From G964291335 sp964291335 (GTDB taxonomy: Bacteria; Chloroflexota; Dehalococcoidia; Lucifugimonadales; UBA3495), in contig OZ219748.1 in assembly GCA_964291335.2 (NCBI GenBank), forward strand, positions 868,001 through 932,000: 64,000 nucleotides of DNA, written 5' to 3'. The notes beneath the pieces are model-generated. The model searched no databases. It saw only the letters and a program-made list of their open reading frames with translations, and was not told the DNA's origin. A program made the translations under genes and the position numbers. Positions within the stretch are counted from its first letter, which is position 1. Each line of letters opens with the position of its first letter. Below are positions 1 to 7,289 of this stretch, one piece after another.

Positions 1-699
1 AATGCCCTCCACGTCGTAAATGGCCGGCATGGTCTCCGGGTCGCGGGTGCCGGAGAAAATCTCAATTCCCTGGCCCAGCGCCTCTGCTACTTCCGCCTCT
101 TCCGACATCTGGGGCAACTCCGGCGTATCCGAAAAACCCCGATAGTGCATCGGCCGGGGCTTGCTGCGACCCAGCCAGCCAATCTGCTCGATACCGTAGT
201 AAAGCTCGTTAATATTATCGTCCGGGTCCCAGACGTAGGTATGCCAGTTGCTGCCGGGCATATCCCGCCCGGTGCGCCGGATGGGAATGCCCAGAGCATT
301 AAAATAATGATGGCCGTTAACTACTTCGGCCAGGGAGCCGGTCTGCCAGGTAATTTGATTGATGCTTACGTCCCCGTCGCCTTCGTGGCCGCTGCCCCGG
401 CCCAACACATCCAGGGCCTTTCTGGGGAACAAGACGAAGGAGTGATGGTCGCCGCCGTGATGCATAAAGGCTCCCTGACAGTCCTGGTCAGAAATGCCCT
501 TCAGCAATTCAGCCCGCTGGGGGCTGCCCTTGAAGTTCAGGTAATCCGACACCTTGAACCCCAGAAGGTTCTTATAGAAATGAAGACCGGCCTCCATATC
601 GTAAACGTTGAAACCGAAGTGGCCCAGGCGCCGAATCTTGAAAGGCCGGGGCATGGTTACGCCCCCGACGTCGTAATGGCGATTCCCGGTTGCTGCCAT
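1..699 (-). CDS. VOC-family metalloenzyme (glyoxalase/extradiol dioxygenase-like), 3' end cut by window edge
   Basis: 233 codons are visible, with no stop before the window edge. The ATG at 697-699 is preceded by a strong GGAGGTGG ribosome site at 702-709. The protein shows two beta-alpha-beta-beta-beta modules (about residues 22-92 and 113-170), the vicinal-oxygen-chelate fold. Plausible metal ligands are His27, His85/His86, and Glu165 in NELYYG; the first strand of module two has a Gln (Q115) where a His is common. Segments such as HFGFNVYDMEAGLHFYKN and WHTYVWDPDDNINELYYG resemble catechol 2,3-dioxygenase-like proteins used on aromatic or phenylpropanoid breakdown products. The substrate cannot be named from sequence. 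An internal ATG at codon 16 is an alternative start but lacks the ribosome site. Confidence 0.85.
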   Translation of the reverse strand, partial: MAATGNRHYDVGGVTMPRPFKIRRLGHFGFNVYDMEAGLHFYKNLLGFKVSDYLNFKGSPQRAELLKGISDQDCQGAFMHHGGDHHSFVLFPRKALDVLGRGSGHEGDGDVSINQITWQTGSLAEVVNGHHYFNALGIPIRRTGRDMPGSNWHTYVWDPDDNINELYYGIEQIGWLGRSKPRPMHYRGFSDTPELPQMSEEAEVAEALGQGIEIFSGTRDPETMPAIYDVEGI

Positions 700-1027
700 T
701 TGCCACCTCCTCGCGGCTCTCTCGCTATCAGTAGTCTTGCGTATGGTAAAGGAAACGGCAAGGGCCGGTCAAATCCCTTCCGTCAACCGAAAGCGGCAAC
801 CGGCAAGGAAGGCGCCGCCGCCCGGCAGGTTCGCCGGCAAAGCCCGCCAGACGGCCATTCTTCTTTTGCCTCCCGTCCGGCCGGAGAGCCGGCATGCTGC
901 CCGGAATTGCCTTGCGGAGAAACCAATCAGGTATTCCCAATACCGAACTTATCCGCTAAAATGGCAACCGCAGTTTCCCTGACGGGAAGGACTGCTTCAA
1001 CCAACCTGCAACCTGACGAGGCAAACT
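700..1027. other. Intergenic region between divergent genes
   Basis: About 330 bases between the minus-strand VOC gene and the plus-strand surface-protein gene. I see the ribosome site of the VOC gene (702-709) and a GAGG at 1018-1021 that would serve an ATG at 1028. Open frames here on both strands have no recognisable family or ribosome site. A weak promoter-like pair for the VOC gene (TTGACC then TACCAT 18 bases on, minus strand, roughly 740-770) is possible but not convincing. Confidence 0.4.
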
Positions 1028-1044
1028 ATGACTGATAAAGGCGG

Positions 1045-2919
1045 TTGCCGCCCCGCTTCCGGAATGAATACCCCCCCCCCCCCCCCCCCCCCCGAGTTTC
1101 CGGACGGAGACGGAAGCCCCGGCTTTCCCGTGTTGCTGAATCGGCTGCCCGGCCCGGATTGGCCCTGGCGGCGGTCCTGCTGCTGGCCGGGGTCGGCGTT
1201 CTTTTACTGACCATTCCCCCCGCCATATCACCCCCGCCCCTGCAAGCCCAGGGCAGTACGCCAACCAATACCCCAGCGCCGACCAGGTCCATCACCCTGT
1301 CAACCACCAACACGATGGTAACCGAAGGCGATTTGGGCCGTACCAACATCCCCATCACCGTTACCTTGAGCGAGCCGGCCCCGGCCGGCGATTTGGAAGT
1401 CGTATTTTTGACTGGCGGGTCAGCAATGATCACCGAATTTCGTACATGCCGTTCACCACAGGACACCTGTATTTCGGAATTGATCATTTTAACAGCAGGC
1501 ACCAGCCAGCGAACCTTATCACCGGCGCTGTCAATCATTGGCGACACGCGCGACGAAGAAAACGAAACCGTCGTAATAACTGCCCGAGCCAGGTTACCTA
1601 ACAGCGCCATTGGCACCTATGACCCATCCTGGAAAGCTGGCGCCCTCACCGTAACCATAGTGGACGATGACGGCCCCACGCCCACCAATACCCCGACCGA
1701 TACACCTACACCGACGGCTACGCCAACTGACACGCCCACGCCCACCCCGACCAACACCCCAACGCCCACCAATACCCCGACCGATACTCCTACACCGACG
1801 GCTACGCCAACTGACACGCCCACGCCCACCCCGACCAACACCCCAACGCCTACCAGTACCTCGACCGATACTCCTACACCGACGGCTACGCCAACTGACA
1901 CGCCCACGCCCACCCCGACCAACACCCCAACGCCTACCAGTACCCCGACCGATACTCCTACACCGACGGCTACGCCAACTGACACGCCCACGCCTACCCC
2001 GACCGATACCCCCACGCCTACCAGTACCCCGACCGATACTCCTACACCGACGGCTACGCCAACTGACACGCCCACGCCCACCCCGACCAACACCCCAACG
2101 CCTACCAGTACCCCGACCGATACTCCTACACCGACGGCTACGCCAACTGACACGCCCACGCCCACCCCGACCAACACCCCAACGCCTACCAGTACCCCAA
2201 CGGATACGCCCACGCCTACCAGCACACCCACACCCAAGCCGACCAACACGCCGCCGCCCATAGTGGTCCGGGGCGCAGCGCAGCCCCGGGCGGATACACC
2301 CACCCCGACGCCGACGCGCCGGGTGGTGCGGTCAGCAACCAGCACGGCTACCCCGACGGCCACAGCCACACCGACGCCGACGCCGACGGCAACCACAATG
2401 CCAACGGCAACGGCGCCGGCGCTGCCCACTTTCACGCCGACGGCAACCATGCTGCCGGCGGAAATGCTGCTGCGGACGCCAACGGCGACGCTCCGGGCAA
2501 TACCGACCCGCACGCCGACGCCGTCGGTAATGCAAACCGCGACGCCGCGACCCGCCAGCACGACGCAAACCGCTACGGCTACGACAATGCCCACCAGCCG
2601 GCCAACGGCTACGGCTACGGCTACGGCAACGGACACGCCGGCGCCAGCAGCCACCCCGCTGCTGCCGGCCAGTTCCCTGGATGCGGTGCGCCCGGCGGCT
2701 ACGGCCACGGCCACGCCGTCCGCCCCGGCGATGGCCGCGATAGAACCGACGGCCACCCCATTGCCGCCCCCGACGGCGACAGCCATACCGCCGACGCAAA
2801 TGCCGCCGGCCCCGCCAGCCGATACCGGCGGCGTCAACTGGCTGCTGTGGGGAATGGTCGGGTTATTGGCGGTAGTGTTGATTGTTGGCGGGGTATATCT
2901 GTACCAGCGGCGGCGGTAG
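1045..2919 (+). CDS. Thr-Pro-rich membrane-anchored surface protein with Calx-beta-like domain
   Basis: 624 codons from a TTG. After a Pro run encoded by the C tract and a basic stretch there is a hydrophobic segment (about residues 38-58, signal peptide or membrane anchor), then a Calx-beta-like domain (about 78-188, with MVTEGD and a closing VDDDG typical of the fold), then some 400 residues of Thr-Pro repeats, and a C-terminal GGVNW, a membrane helix (about 597-619) and a YQRRR tail. This predicts a long extended stalk outside the cell. It is a paralogue of the minus-strand protein at 11629-14253. The start is uncertain: the ATG at 1028 has the better ribosome site (GAGG at 1018-1021) but is out of frame in this assembly because of the C run. 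The role is unknown; adhesion or cell-surface display is a guess. Confidence 0.75.
   Translation: MPPRFRNEYPPPPPPPRVSGRRRKPRLSRVAESAARPGLALAAVLLLAGVGVLLLTIPPAISPPPLQAQGSTPTNTPAPTRSITLSTTNTMVTEGDLGRTNIPITVTLSEPAPAGDLEVVFLTGGSAMITEFRTCRSPQDTCISELIILTAGTSQRTLSPALSIIGDTRDEENETVVITARARLPNSAIGTYDPSWKAGALTVTIVDDDGPTPTNTPTDTPTPTATPTDTPTPTPTNTPTPTNTPTDTPTPTATPTDTPTPTPTNTPTPTSTSTDTPTPTATPTDTPTPTPTNTPTPTSTPTDTPTPTATPTDTPTPTPTDTPTPTSTPTDTPTPTATPTDTPTPTPTNTPTPTSTPTDTPTPTATPTDTPTPTPTNTPTPTSTPTDTPTPTSTPTPKPTNTPPPIVVRGAAQPRADTPTPTPTRRVVRSATSTATPTATATPTPTPTATTMPTATAPALPTFTPTATMLPAEMLLRTPTATLRAIPTRTPTPSVMQTATPRPASTTQTATATTMPTSRPTATATATATDTPAPAATPLLPASSLDAVRPAATATATPSAPAMAAIEPTATPLPPPTATAIPPTQMPPAPPADTGGVNWLLWGMVGLLAVVLIVGGVYLYQRRR
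1071..1093 (+). repeat. Homopolymer run of 23 C at the 5' end of a surface-protein gene
   Basis: 23 consecutive C lie between the best ribosome-site-linked ATG (1028) and the rest of the reading frame. As written, the ATG at 1028 reads into a frame that stops at 1208-1210, while the long frame can only be entered from a TTG at 1045. Gain of one C or loss of two would join ATG 1028 to the long frame. This is the layout of a slipped-strand contingency switch, but homopolymer length is also where assemblies fail most often. Confidence 0.8.
1681..2215 (+). repeat. 84-bp tandem repeat array encoding a 28-residue Thr-Pro unit
   Basis: The string CCGACGGCTACGCC recurs at 1711, 1795, 1879, 1963 and onwards at exactly 84-base spacing, giving about six full copies and a partial seventh. 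Copies differ by single bases (for example AAT/AGT and ACC/TCG codons) but keep frame. The unit encodes Thr-Pro dipeptides with Asn, Asp, Ala and Ser spacers. Such arrays usually vary in copy number between strains. Confidence 0.9.
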
Positions 2920-3330
2920 GCCGTCCTGGCTGACCGGCCAGCCGGGTTGTTCTGTCAGATAAGCCTGGGGCAACCCGACCGGCCGACGGGGCCGCATTGG
3001 ACGTACGCTTGCCAGTTATGCAGCGGCCGCCGCCGAACCGGCAGCAAGTGGGCAGGAAGGGGGGGTGAACCGGAACGAGGGGCTGCACTCCCACCAGCCA
3101 ACACGCTCAATTGAGCGGCCGCGCCGGAAGGCGAAGGGGTACAACAAGAGCTTGCGGAGGCCGAGAGGTTCCGCCGCGTTGGTCTGCCGGCGGCTGGTCT
3201 TGCGCTAATACCGGCGTTTGTTGCGAATACCAATCACCAGCTTGACCGCTATTCCGGAACAGGTTAGGCTTACTCTTGGCAAGCAGCCGCACTCAAAATA
3301 CGGAAGGCCTGCTCCTGGCCGGCCTGGCAG
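2920..3330. other. Intergenic region, no gene recognised
   Basis: About 410 bases. Several open frames exist but none has a ribosome site or a family resemblance. One stretch (about 3115-3267, plus) reads as a gene-like amphipathic peptide without a start codon and could be a remnant. Just before the next gene, TTGACC at 3241-3246 with TAGGCT 17 bases later could be a weak promoter. Confidence 0.3.
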
Positions 3331-4746
3331 ATGCGTAATTCCCTTAACAATGGCCCAACAGAACGCGGAAAAGGCCGGCTTTGCATCTGGCCGGCGCTGG
3401 CCGGGCTGCTTGTGGTATTAACCTGGGCCGGTCTTGCGGCTTGCAGCCCGGCCAATGCGCCGGGAGACCGGCCCAGAACCCCGGACAGCGTCGGCGCGGA
3501 CGCAGAAGCGGGGGTGGCGGTTGCCAGCACAGTTGACGTACCCGCCACTGCCGCAACTGCGCCGCCAAGCATCCCGGCAACCGCCACGCCAACGGCGTCA
3601 GCGCCGGAACCAATAACCGCCAGCATCCCAACGCCGACGGCCCGGCCGACCGACTGGGAGCGGGAATTTCGGCAAGCCGGACTGCGCAAGGGTCAGTGGA
3701 AGACCGACTTCAGCCGGCACAGCGTACCTTACTCGGAGATATTCTCCGGCGGCGTACCACGGGACGGCATACCGCCTATTGACCATCCCAGGTTCACCTC
3801 CATAGCCGATGCCGACGGCTGGCTGGAAGACCTGGAACCGGTTATTGTCCTGGAACTGAATGGCGAGGCCCGCGCCTATCCCTTGCAGATTATGACCTTC
3901 CACGAAATAGTGAACGACACCCTCGGCGGCGTGCCGGTGGCCGTTACCTTTTGCCCGCTTTGCAATTCAGCTATCGCCTTTCGGCGGGAACTGGACGGCG
4001 TCGTCTATGATTTCGGGGTTTCCGGCAACTTGCGCAACAGCGACCTGATTATGTGGGACCGCCAGACTGAGTCCTGGTGGCAGCAACTGACCGGGGAGGC
4101 CATCGTTGGCAAGCTGACCGGCAGGCGGCTGGATATTCTGCCGGCGGCTATGGTCGCCTGGCGGGACTTCAAGGAAGCCTACCCGGAGGCCAGGACCCTT
4201 TCCCGGGATACCGGCCACCACCGGGACTACGGACGCAATCCCTACGAAGGTTATGACCGGGTGGATCAGCCGCCCTTTCTTTTTAGAGGCCGGCCGGATG
4301 AGCGATTGCTGCCTTTGGAACGCGTAGCCGCCCTGACCATGGGCGAAGCGGCGCTGGCCTTTCCCTTCACCCTGCTGGAGGCGGAACGGGTTATCCATTA
4401 CCCGGTTGACGGACGGGAACTGGTGGTTTTCTTTACGCCCGGGGCCCGCTCGGCGCTGGACGCCCACTACATCGCCGATGCCCGTGAGGTTGGCGCTACC
4501 GGCATTTTTGCCCGGGAGCTGGCCGGCCAGCAATTGACCTTCCAGGCTGACGGCAACTACTTCCTGGACCAGGAAACCGGCAGCCGCTGGAACATCCTGG
4601 GGCAGGGAATAAGCGGCCCCCACCAGGGACGCCAGTTAACCCCTCTGGCGCACGCCAACCATTTCTGGTTTGCCTGGGCCGCCTTCCGCCCCGATACGGT
4701 GGTCGTCCGCGAAGCCCCCGGGGGGTCCCCTGCTGACCCGCCGTAA
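3331..4746 (+). CDS. DUF3179 domain-containing lipoprotein
   Basis: 471 residues. The N-terminus has a basic stretch, a hydrophobic core and a lipobox L-A-A-C (Cys38), so the protein is predicted to be lipidated and held on the outer face of the membrane. A Pro/Ala/Thr-rich linker (about 39-108) leads to the DUF3179 domain (about 120-440), recognisable from FHEIVNDTLGG, TFCPLCNSAIAFRR and SGNLRNSDLIMWDRQTESWW. The Cys-Pro-Leu-Cys pair is conserved in the family and may bind metal or form a disulfide, but the biochemical role of DUF3179 is unknown. The family is common in Chloroflexota and archaea. The ATG at 3331 puts the signal peptide in a normal place. Confidence 0.85.
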   Translation: MRNSLNNGPTERGKGRLCIWPALAGLLVVLTWAGLAACSPANAPGDRPRTPDSVGADAEAGVAVASTVDVPATAATAPPSIPATATPTASAPEPITASIPTPTARPTDWEREFRQAGLRKGQWKTDFSRHSVPYSEIFSGGVPRDGIPPIDHPRFTSIADADGWLEDLEPVIVLELNGEARAYPLQIMTFHEIVNDTLGGVPVAVTFCPLCNSAIAFRRELDGVVYDFGVSGNLRNSDLIMWDRQTESWWQQLTGEAIVGKLTGRRLDILPAAMVAWRDFKEAYPEARTLSRDTGHHRDYGRNPYEGYDRVDQPPFLFRGRPDERLLPLERVAALTMGEAALAFPFTLLEAERVIHYPVDGRELVVFFTPGARSALDAHYIADAREVGATGIFARELAGQQLTFQADGNYFLDQETGSRWNILGQGISGPHQGRQLTPLAHANHFWFAWAAFRPDTVVVREAPGGSPADPP

Positions 4747-4901
4747 AACGCCGCTCCTGCCCGGTTCGCTCCAGGCAAGCGCTGGCCGGCCAGCGAGCTG
4801 ATGCAAACCGGCCGGTCATTGCCGGCCGGGTGCCTGCCCAGCTACAATACCCCCAGCCCGGCGCTCTGCCCTTAACTCATCCGGGCTGACGAGGAAACGC
4901 C

Positions 4902-5858
4902 ATGGCAACACCGCAGGTTACCTTCGGCTGCAACTTTACCGTGGAAGGTTATTGGGACGTGGTAGAGTTTGCCCGTAAGGCCGAAGAATTGGGCTATGAC
5001 CGCATTACGACCGGCGAGCATATAATGGATGGCAACCCGCCCCGGCCAACGCTGCTCAATATTCCCCTGATGGCCGCGGCGGCCGGCGCTACCACCAGCT
5101 TAAGAGTGATGACCGGCATTGTCATTGCGCCCCTGTACCACCCGGTAATGCTGGCCAAGCTGGTAACCTCGCTGGACATAGCCGCCAAAGGTCGGCTGGA
5201 CTTTGGCATTGGCATCAGCGGTCAACGGGGAACCCGTATCGAGTTTGACGCTCTGGGAATACCGGTAAACACCCGGGGAAAACGCACTGATGAGATAGTG
5301 GCGGTAATGAAGCGGCTTTGGACGGAGGAGAAGGTCAGCCATCGCGGGCGGTTCTTCAGCTTTGAAGACGTTACCTTGCTGCCCCAACCTTATCAGCGGC
5401 CCTACCCGCCGGTCTGGGTAGCAGGAAGAAGCGAACCGGCCATGCGTCGGGCGGCGCTGGGAGGCGACGGCTGGTATCCATACCTTTTTACGGTTCGGCG
5501 ACTGAAGGCAACCAACGCTGCCGTGCGGCAAATTGCCGCCGAAGCCGGACGGGATTTGTCCCGGTTTCACTGGGGCATCAACCAGCCCACCGCCATCGCC
5601 CAAGACGGCGCCGCGGCGCTGGCGGCGGCAGTAGCGCACGTGGGGCAACGCTATGTAACTCCGGAACGCAGCGCTGAAGATATTGCCCAGGCCTTGTGCC
5701 TTACCGGCACACCCCGGGATTGCATCCGGGGCATCGAAGAACGGATTGAAGCCGGGGTGCGGGATTTCATCTTCGGCTTCCTGTCTCCCGACGCTGCGGG
5801 CCTCTACCGGCAGATGGAGACCATGGCCCGGGAAGTAATGCCCTACTTCCGCAACTAG
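4902..5858 (+). CDS. LLM-class flavin (F420-type) oxidoreductase
   Basis: 318 residues with the luciferase-like monooxygenase TIM barrel across the whole length. Family marks include the N-terminal strand VTFGCNF, FARKAEELGYDRITTGEHI, the LASD-like stretch, TRGKRTDEIVAVMKRLW, and PYPPVWVAGRSEPAMRRAA, which lines the flavin/F420 phosphate site. Such enzymes oxidise or reduce small organic substrates with FMN or F420; the sub-family here resembles F420-dependent members, but the cofactor cannot be proven. ATG 4902 follows GACGAGG at 4889-4895. It stands alone between the DUF3179 and SRPBCC genes on the same strand. Confidence 0.88.
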   Translation: MATPQVTFGCNFTVEGYWDVVEFARKAEELGYDRITTGEHIMDGNPPRPTLLNIPLMAAAAGATTSLRVMTGIVIAPLYHPVMLAKLVTSLDIAAKGRLDFGIGISGQRGTRIEFDALGIPVNTRGKRTDEIVAVMKRLWTEEKVSHRGRFFSFEDVTLLPQPYQRPYPPVWVAGRSEPAMRRAALGGDGWYPYLFTVRRLKATNAAVRQIAAEAGRDLSRFHWGINQPTAIAQDGAAALAAAVAHVGQRYVTPERSAEDIAQALCLTGTPRDCIRGIEERIEAGVRDFIFGFLSPDAAGLYRQMETMAREVMPYFRN

Positions 5859-5948
5859 CCTGACCGGCCCGGTAAAACCAGCGCAAAGCAATGCCCGCCC
5901 CTGGTGTGCGGGTGAGCGGATAGACTTCGGATAAGTTGTTTGCCAACC

Positions 5949-6380
5949 ATGCCCAGAATGAGCATTGCCGCCCATGTTCCCGCCAGCCCCGACCAGGTAT
6001 TCAGCCTGGTTACCGCCTATCCGGCGCAGGGCGCTCCCGACCTGCGGGCCCTTGAAGGCAAGTATGGGCAGCTGCTGGAGCGGCAGGGCAACTGCTATGT
6101 CTTTCAGGAAAGAACCGCCGCAGCTGCCCGGTGGCGTTATACTTTTGAGCCGGTCCATTGCCGCTACGCTCAGGCCCTTGGCTCCACCTGGTCAAACCGC
6201 CTGGACACTTTCGCGGCGGCCGGCGAGGGAACCCTTTGGACTATTACCTGGGAACCCCAATCCGGCGGGGCGCCTTTACTGCTGCGCTGGCTTTTATTCC
6301 GGCTCAAGGACCGCAAGCGGGTTTACCGGCAGATAGTTCGGCCGGTGCTGGAGCAGTTCCAGCGTCAGGGCTATTACTAG
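5949..6380 (+). CDS. SRPBCC-family (polyketide cyclase/START-like) protein
   Basis: 143 residues starting MPRMSIAAHVPASPDQVFSL, the typical opening of the helix-grip SRPBCC fold (strand, then a short helix after V-x-A-P/S-x-x-V/F). The middle shows a beta-rich WRYTFEPVHC and a WTITWEP strand, and the C-terminus has the long helix that closes the hydrophobic pocket. The family binds lipids or other hydrophobic ligands; the ligand here is unknown. ATG 5949 (or 5958) is chosen by homology to the fold; no clear ribosome site is seen. It converges with the glutaredoxin gene, overlapping its stop by four bases on the opposite strand. Confidence 0.7.
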   Translation: MPRMSIAAHVPASPDQVFSLVTAYPAQGAPDLRALEGKYGQLLERQGNCYVFQERTAAAARWRYTFEPVHCRYAQALGSTWSNRLDTFAAAGEGTLWTITWEPQSGGAPLLLRWLLFRLKDRKRVYRQIVRPVLEQFQRQGYY

Positions 6381-6613
6381 ACGCCGGCGGCCCGCAGGGC
6401 CGCTTCCAGTTTGGGCGGACTATACCCCACCACATTCCGGGCGCCGATGACGGTTACCGGAGTGCTGCGCAAACCCATAGCCATCAAGTCAGCCATGGCC
6501 GCCTCGTCTTCAGAGATATTGCGTTCAGTAAACTCTAAACCTTTCCGTGAAAGATACACTTTCACCATGTGGCAGGGGCCTCAACCGGCCGAAGTGAATA
6601 CCGTTATATCCAT
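6377..6613 (-). CDS. Selenocysteine-containing glutaredoxin-like protein (UGPC active site)
   Basis: 78 residues when TGA codon 11 (6581-6583) is read as selenocysteine. It begins MDITVFTSAG, then U-G-P-C-H (U11, C14), then the glutaredoxin helix and the cis-Pro signature RSTPVTVIG with GYSPPKLEAAL at the end. The first Cys of the CxxC redox motif is therefore Sec. The ATG at 6611-6613 has a GAGGAGAT ribosome site upstream; the later ATG at codon 16 would discard the active site and has no ribosome site, which argues that the true protein reads through. A hairpin with a GU-containing loop follows the TGA (6547-6565). The gene lies 50 bases downstream of the FTR-like selenoprotein on the same strand, so the two likely exchange electrons. 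Confidence 0.88.
6547..6565 (-). promoter_or_regulatory. Candidate bacterial SECIS hairpin of the Sec-glutaredoxin
   Basis: On the minus strand GTGAAAG-TGTAT-CTTTCAC forms a perfect 7-bp stem with a 5-nt loop. The stem starts 16 nt after the TGA at 6581-6583 and the loop G is nucleotide 24. This fits the bacterial SECIS model: a short stem, an apical loop 16-37 nt from the UGA, and a G within the first two loop positions. Confidence 0.75.
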
Positions 6614-6663
6614 AGCGCGCCCATCTCCTCAATCGCTGAATTGGCCAACCGGCCGGCGGCAGC

Positions 6664-7077
6664 CTAACGCTGGCCTTCCTTAAAGTCGGACTTGGATTGG
6701 TAATCCTGGTCAAACAGACCCTCACCGGGCTTAACCGCCTCGTCTATGGTCTGGGCAAAGTCCTCGCCCTGGTCATACTTGCGAAGGAACTCCTCGCTGA
6801 CAAAGAACATTCAAATACAGAAGCCGTCGCGCTTAATATCTTCATGGTGCCGGTCGCAGGGGCAAATCTTCTTGCGATCTTCCACGGGATCGCCGCTGAG
6901 GGGCATTCACGGGCAGTAGCGATAACCGTGCTTAACCTGGTTTTCTGCCAGGCCCTGCTGCACCACCGCCACCACTTCCGGGTCGGGGAAAAATTCGTAA
7001 GGACCGCGTTCCACGTATTTCTCAGAAAAGGACCTGGCGCCCTCAAGCGCCTGGTCAAGGTTCAATTTACGCTGCAA
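6664..7077 (-). CDS. Ferredoxin-thioredoxin reductase catalytic-chain-like protein with two selenocysteines
   Basis: 137 residues when two in-frame TGAs (codons 57 and 89, at 6907-6909 and 6811-6813) are read as Sec. The three dicysteine motifs of the FTR catalytic chain appear in order as C55-P-U57, C72-P-C74 and C87-I-U89, preceded by HGYRY and followed by MFFVSEEF. In the family all six positions are Cys and hold a 4Fe-4S cluster plus a redox disulfide. The start is taken as TTG 7075-7077 behind TGAGGT; an in-frame TGA directly upstream (7081-7083) bounds it. Because the frame is split into pieces of 56, 31 and 48 codons, ordinary gene calling would miss it and may instead report the meaningless long frame on the opposite strand. 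It precedes the Sec-glutaredoxin by 50 bases. Confidence 0.85.
6781..6797 (-). promoter_or_regulatory. Candidate SECIS hairpin for Sec89 of the FTR-like protein
   Basis: On the minus strand GCG-AGG-AGTT-CCT-T-CGC folds into two 3-bp helices with one bulged T and a 4-nt loop. It starts 14 nt after the TGA at 6811-6813, with loop GU at nucleotides 21-22. The stem is weaker than in the other three cases. Confidence 0.6.
6874..6893 (-). promoter_or_regulatory. Candidate SECIS hairpin for Sec57 of the FTR-like protein
   Basis: On the minus strand GCGATC-CCGTGGAA-GATCGC gives a perfect 6-bp stem and an 8-nt loop. The stem begins 14 nt after the TGA at 6907-6909 and the loop spans nucleotides 20-27, holding GU at 22-23. 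Confidence 0.7.
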
Positions 7078-7289
7078 TGCTCAACCTCATTCAATATAAT
7101 TATCCGGGCCCGATTATCCCGCTCCCGCCCCGGTGAAACCCGCATCAAATTGCGCCGGCCGCCTTCGCCCAACTGCACCGGCGGAACCCTGTGCCGCCAC
7201 ACTCCCGGCTTGATTGCCTGCCTGAGCCGAACCTGTCAAAAACCGGCCGACCCGCTCGCAAAACCGTTTGCCGCCGGCTGGCAGCCCGG

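Noticed and set aside
145..1035. Long open frame on the plus strand over the VOC gene
   Set aside because: It is the antisense of the VOC gene: the minus-strand frame has the family fold and a ribosome site, and the plus-strand translation has no known domain.
1617..2837. 406-residue Val-Gly repeat frame on the minus strand
   Set aside because: Antisense of the Thr-Pro repeats; the repeat forces open frames on all strands. The signal peptide, Calx-beta domain and anchor are only on the plus strand.
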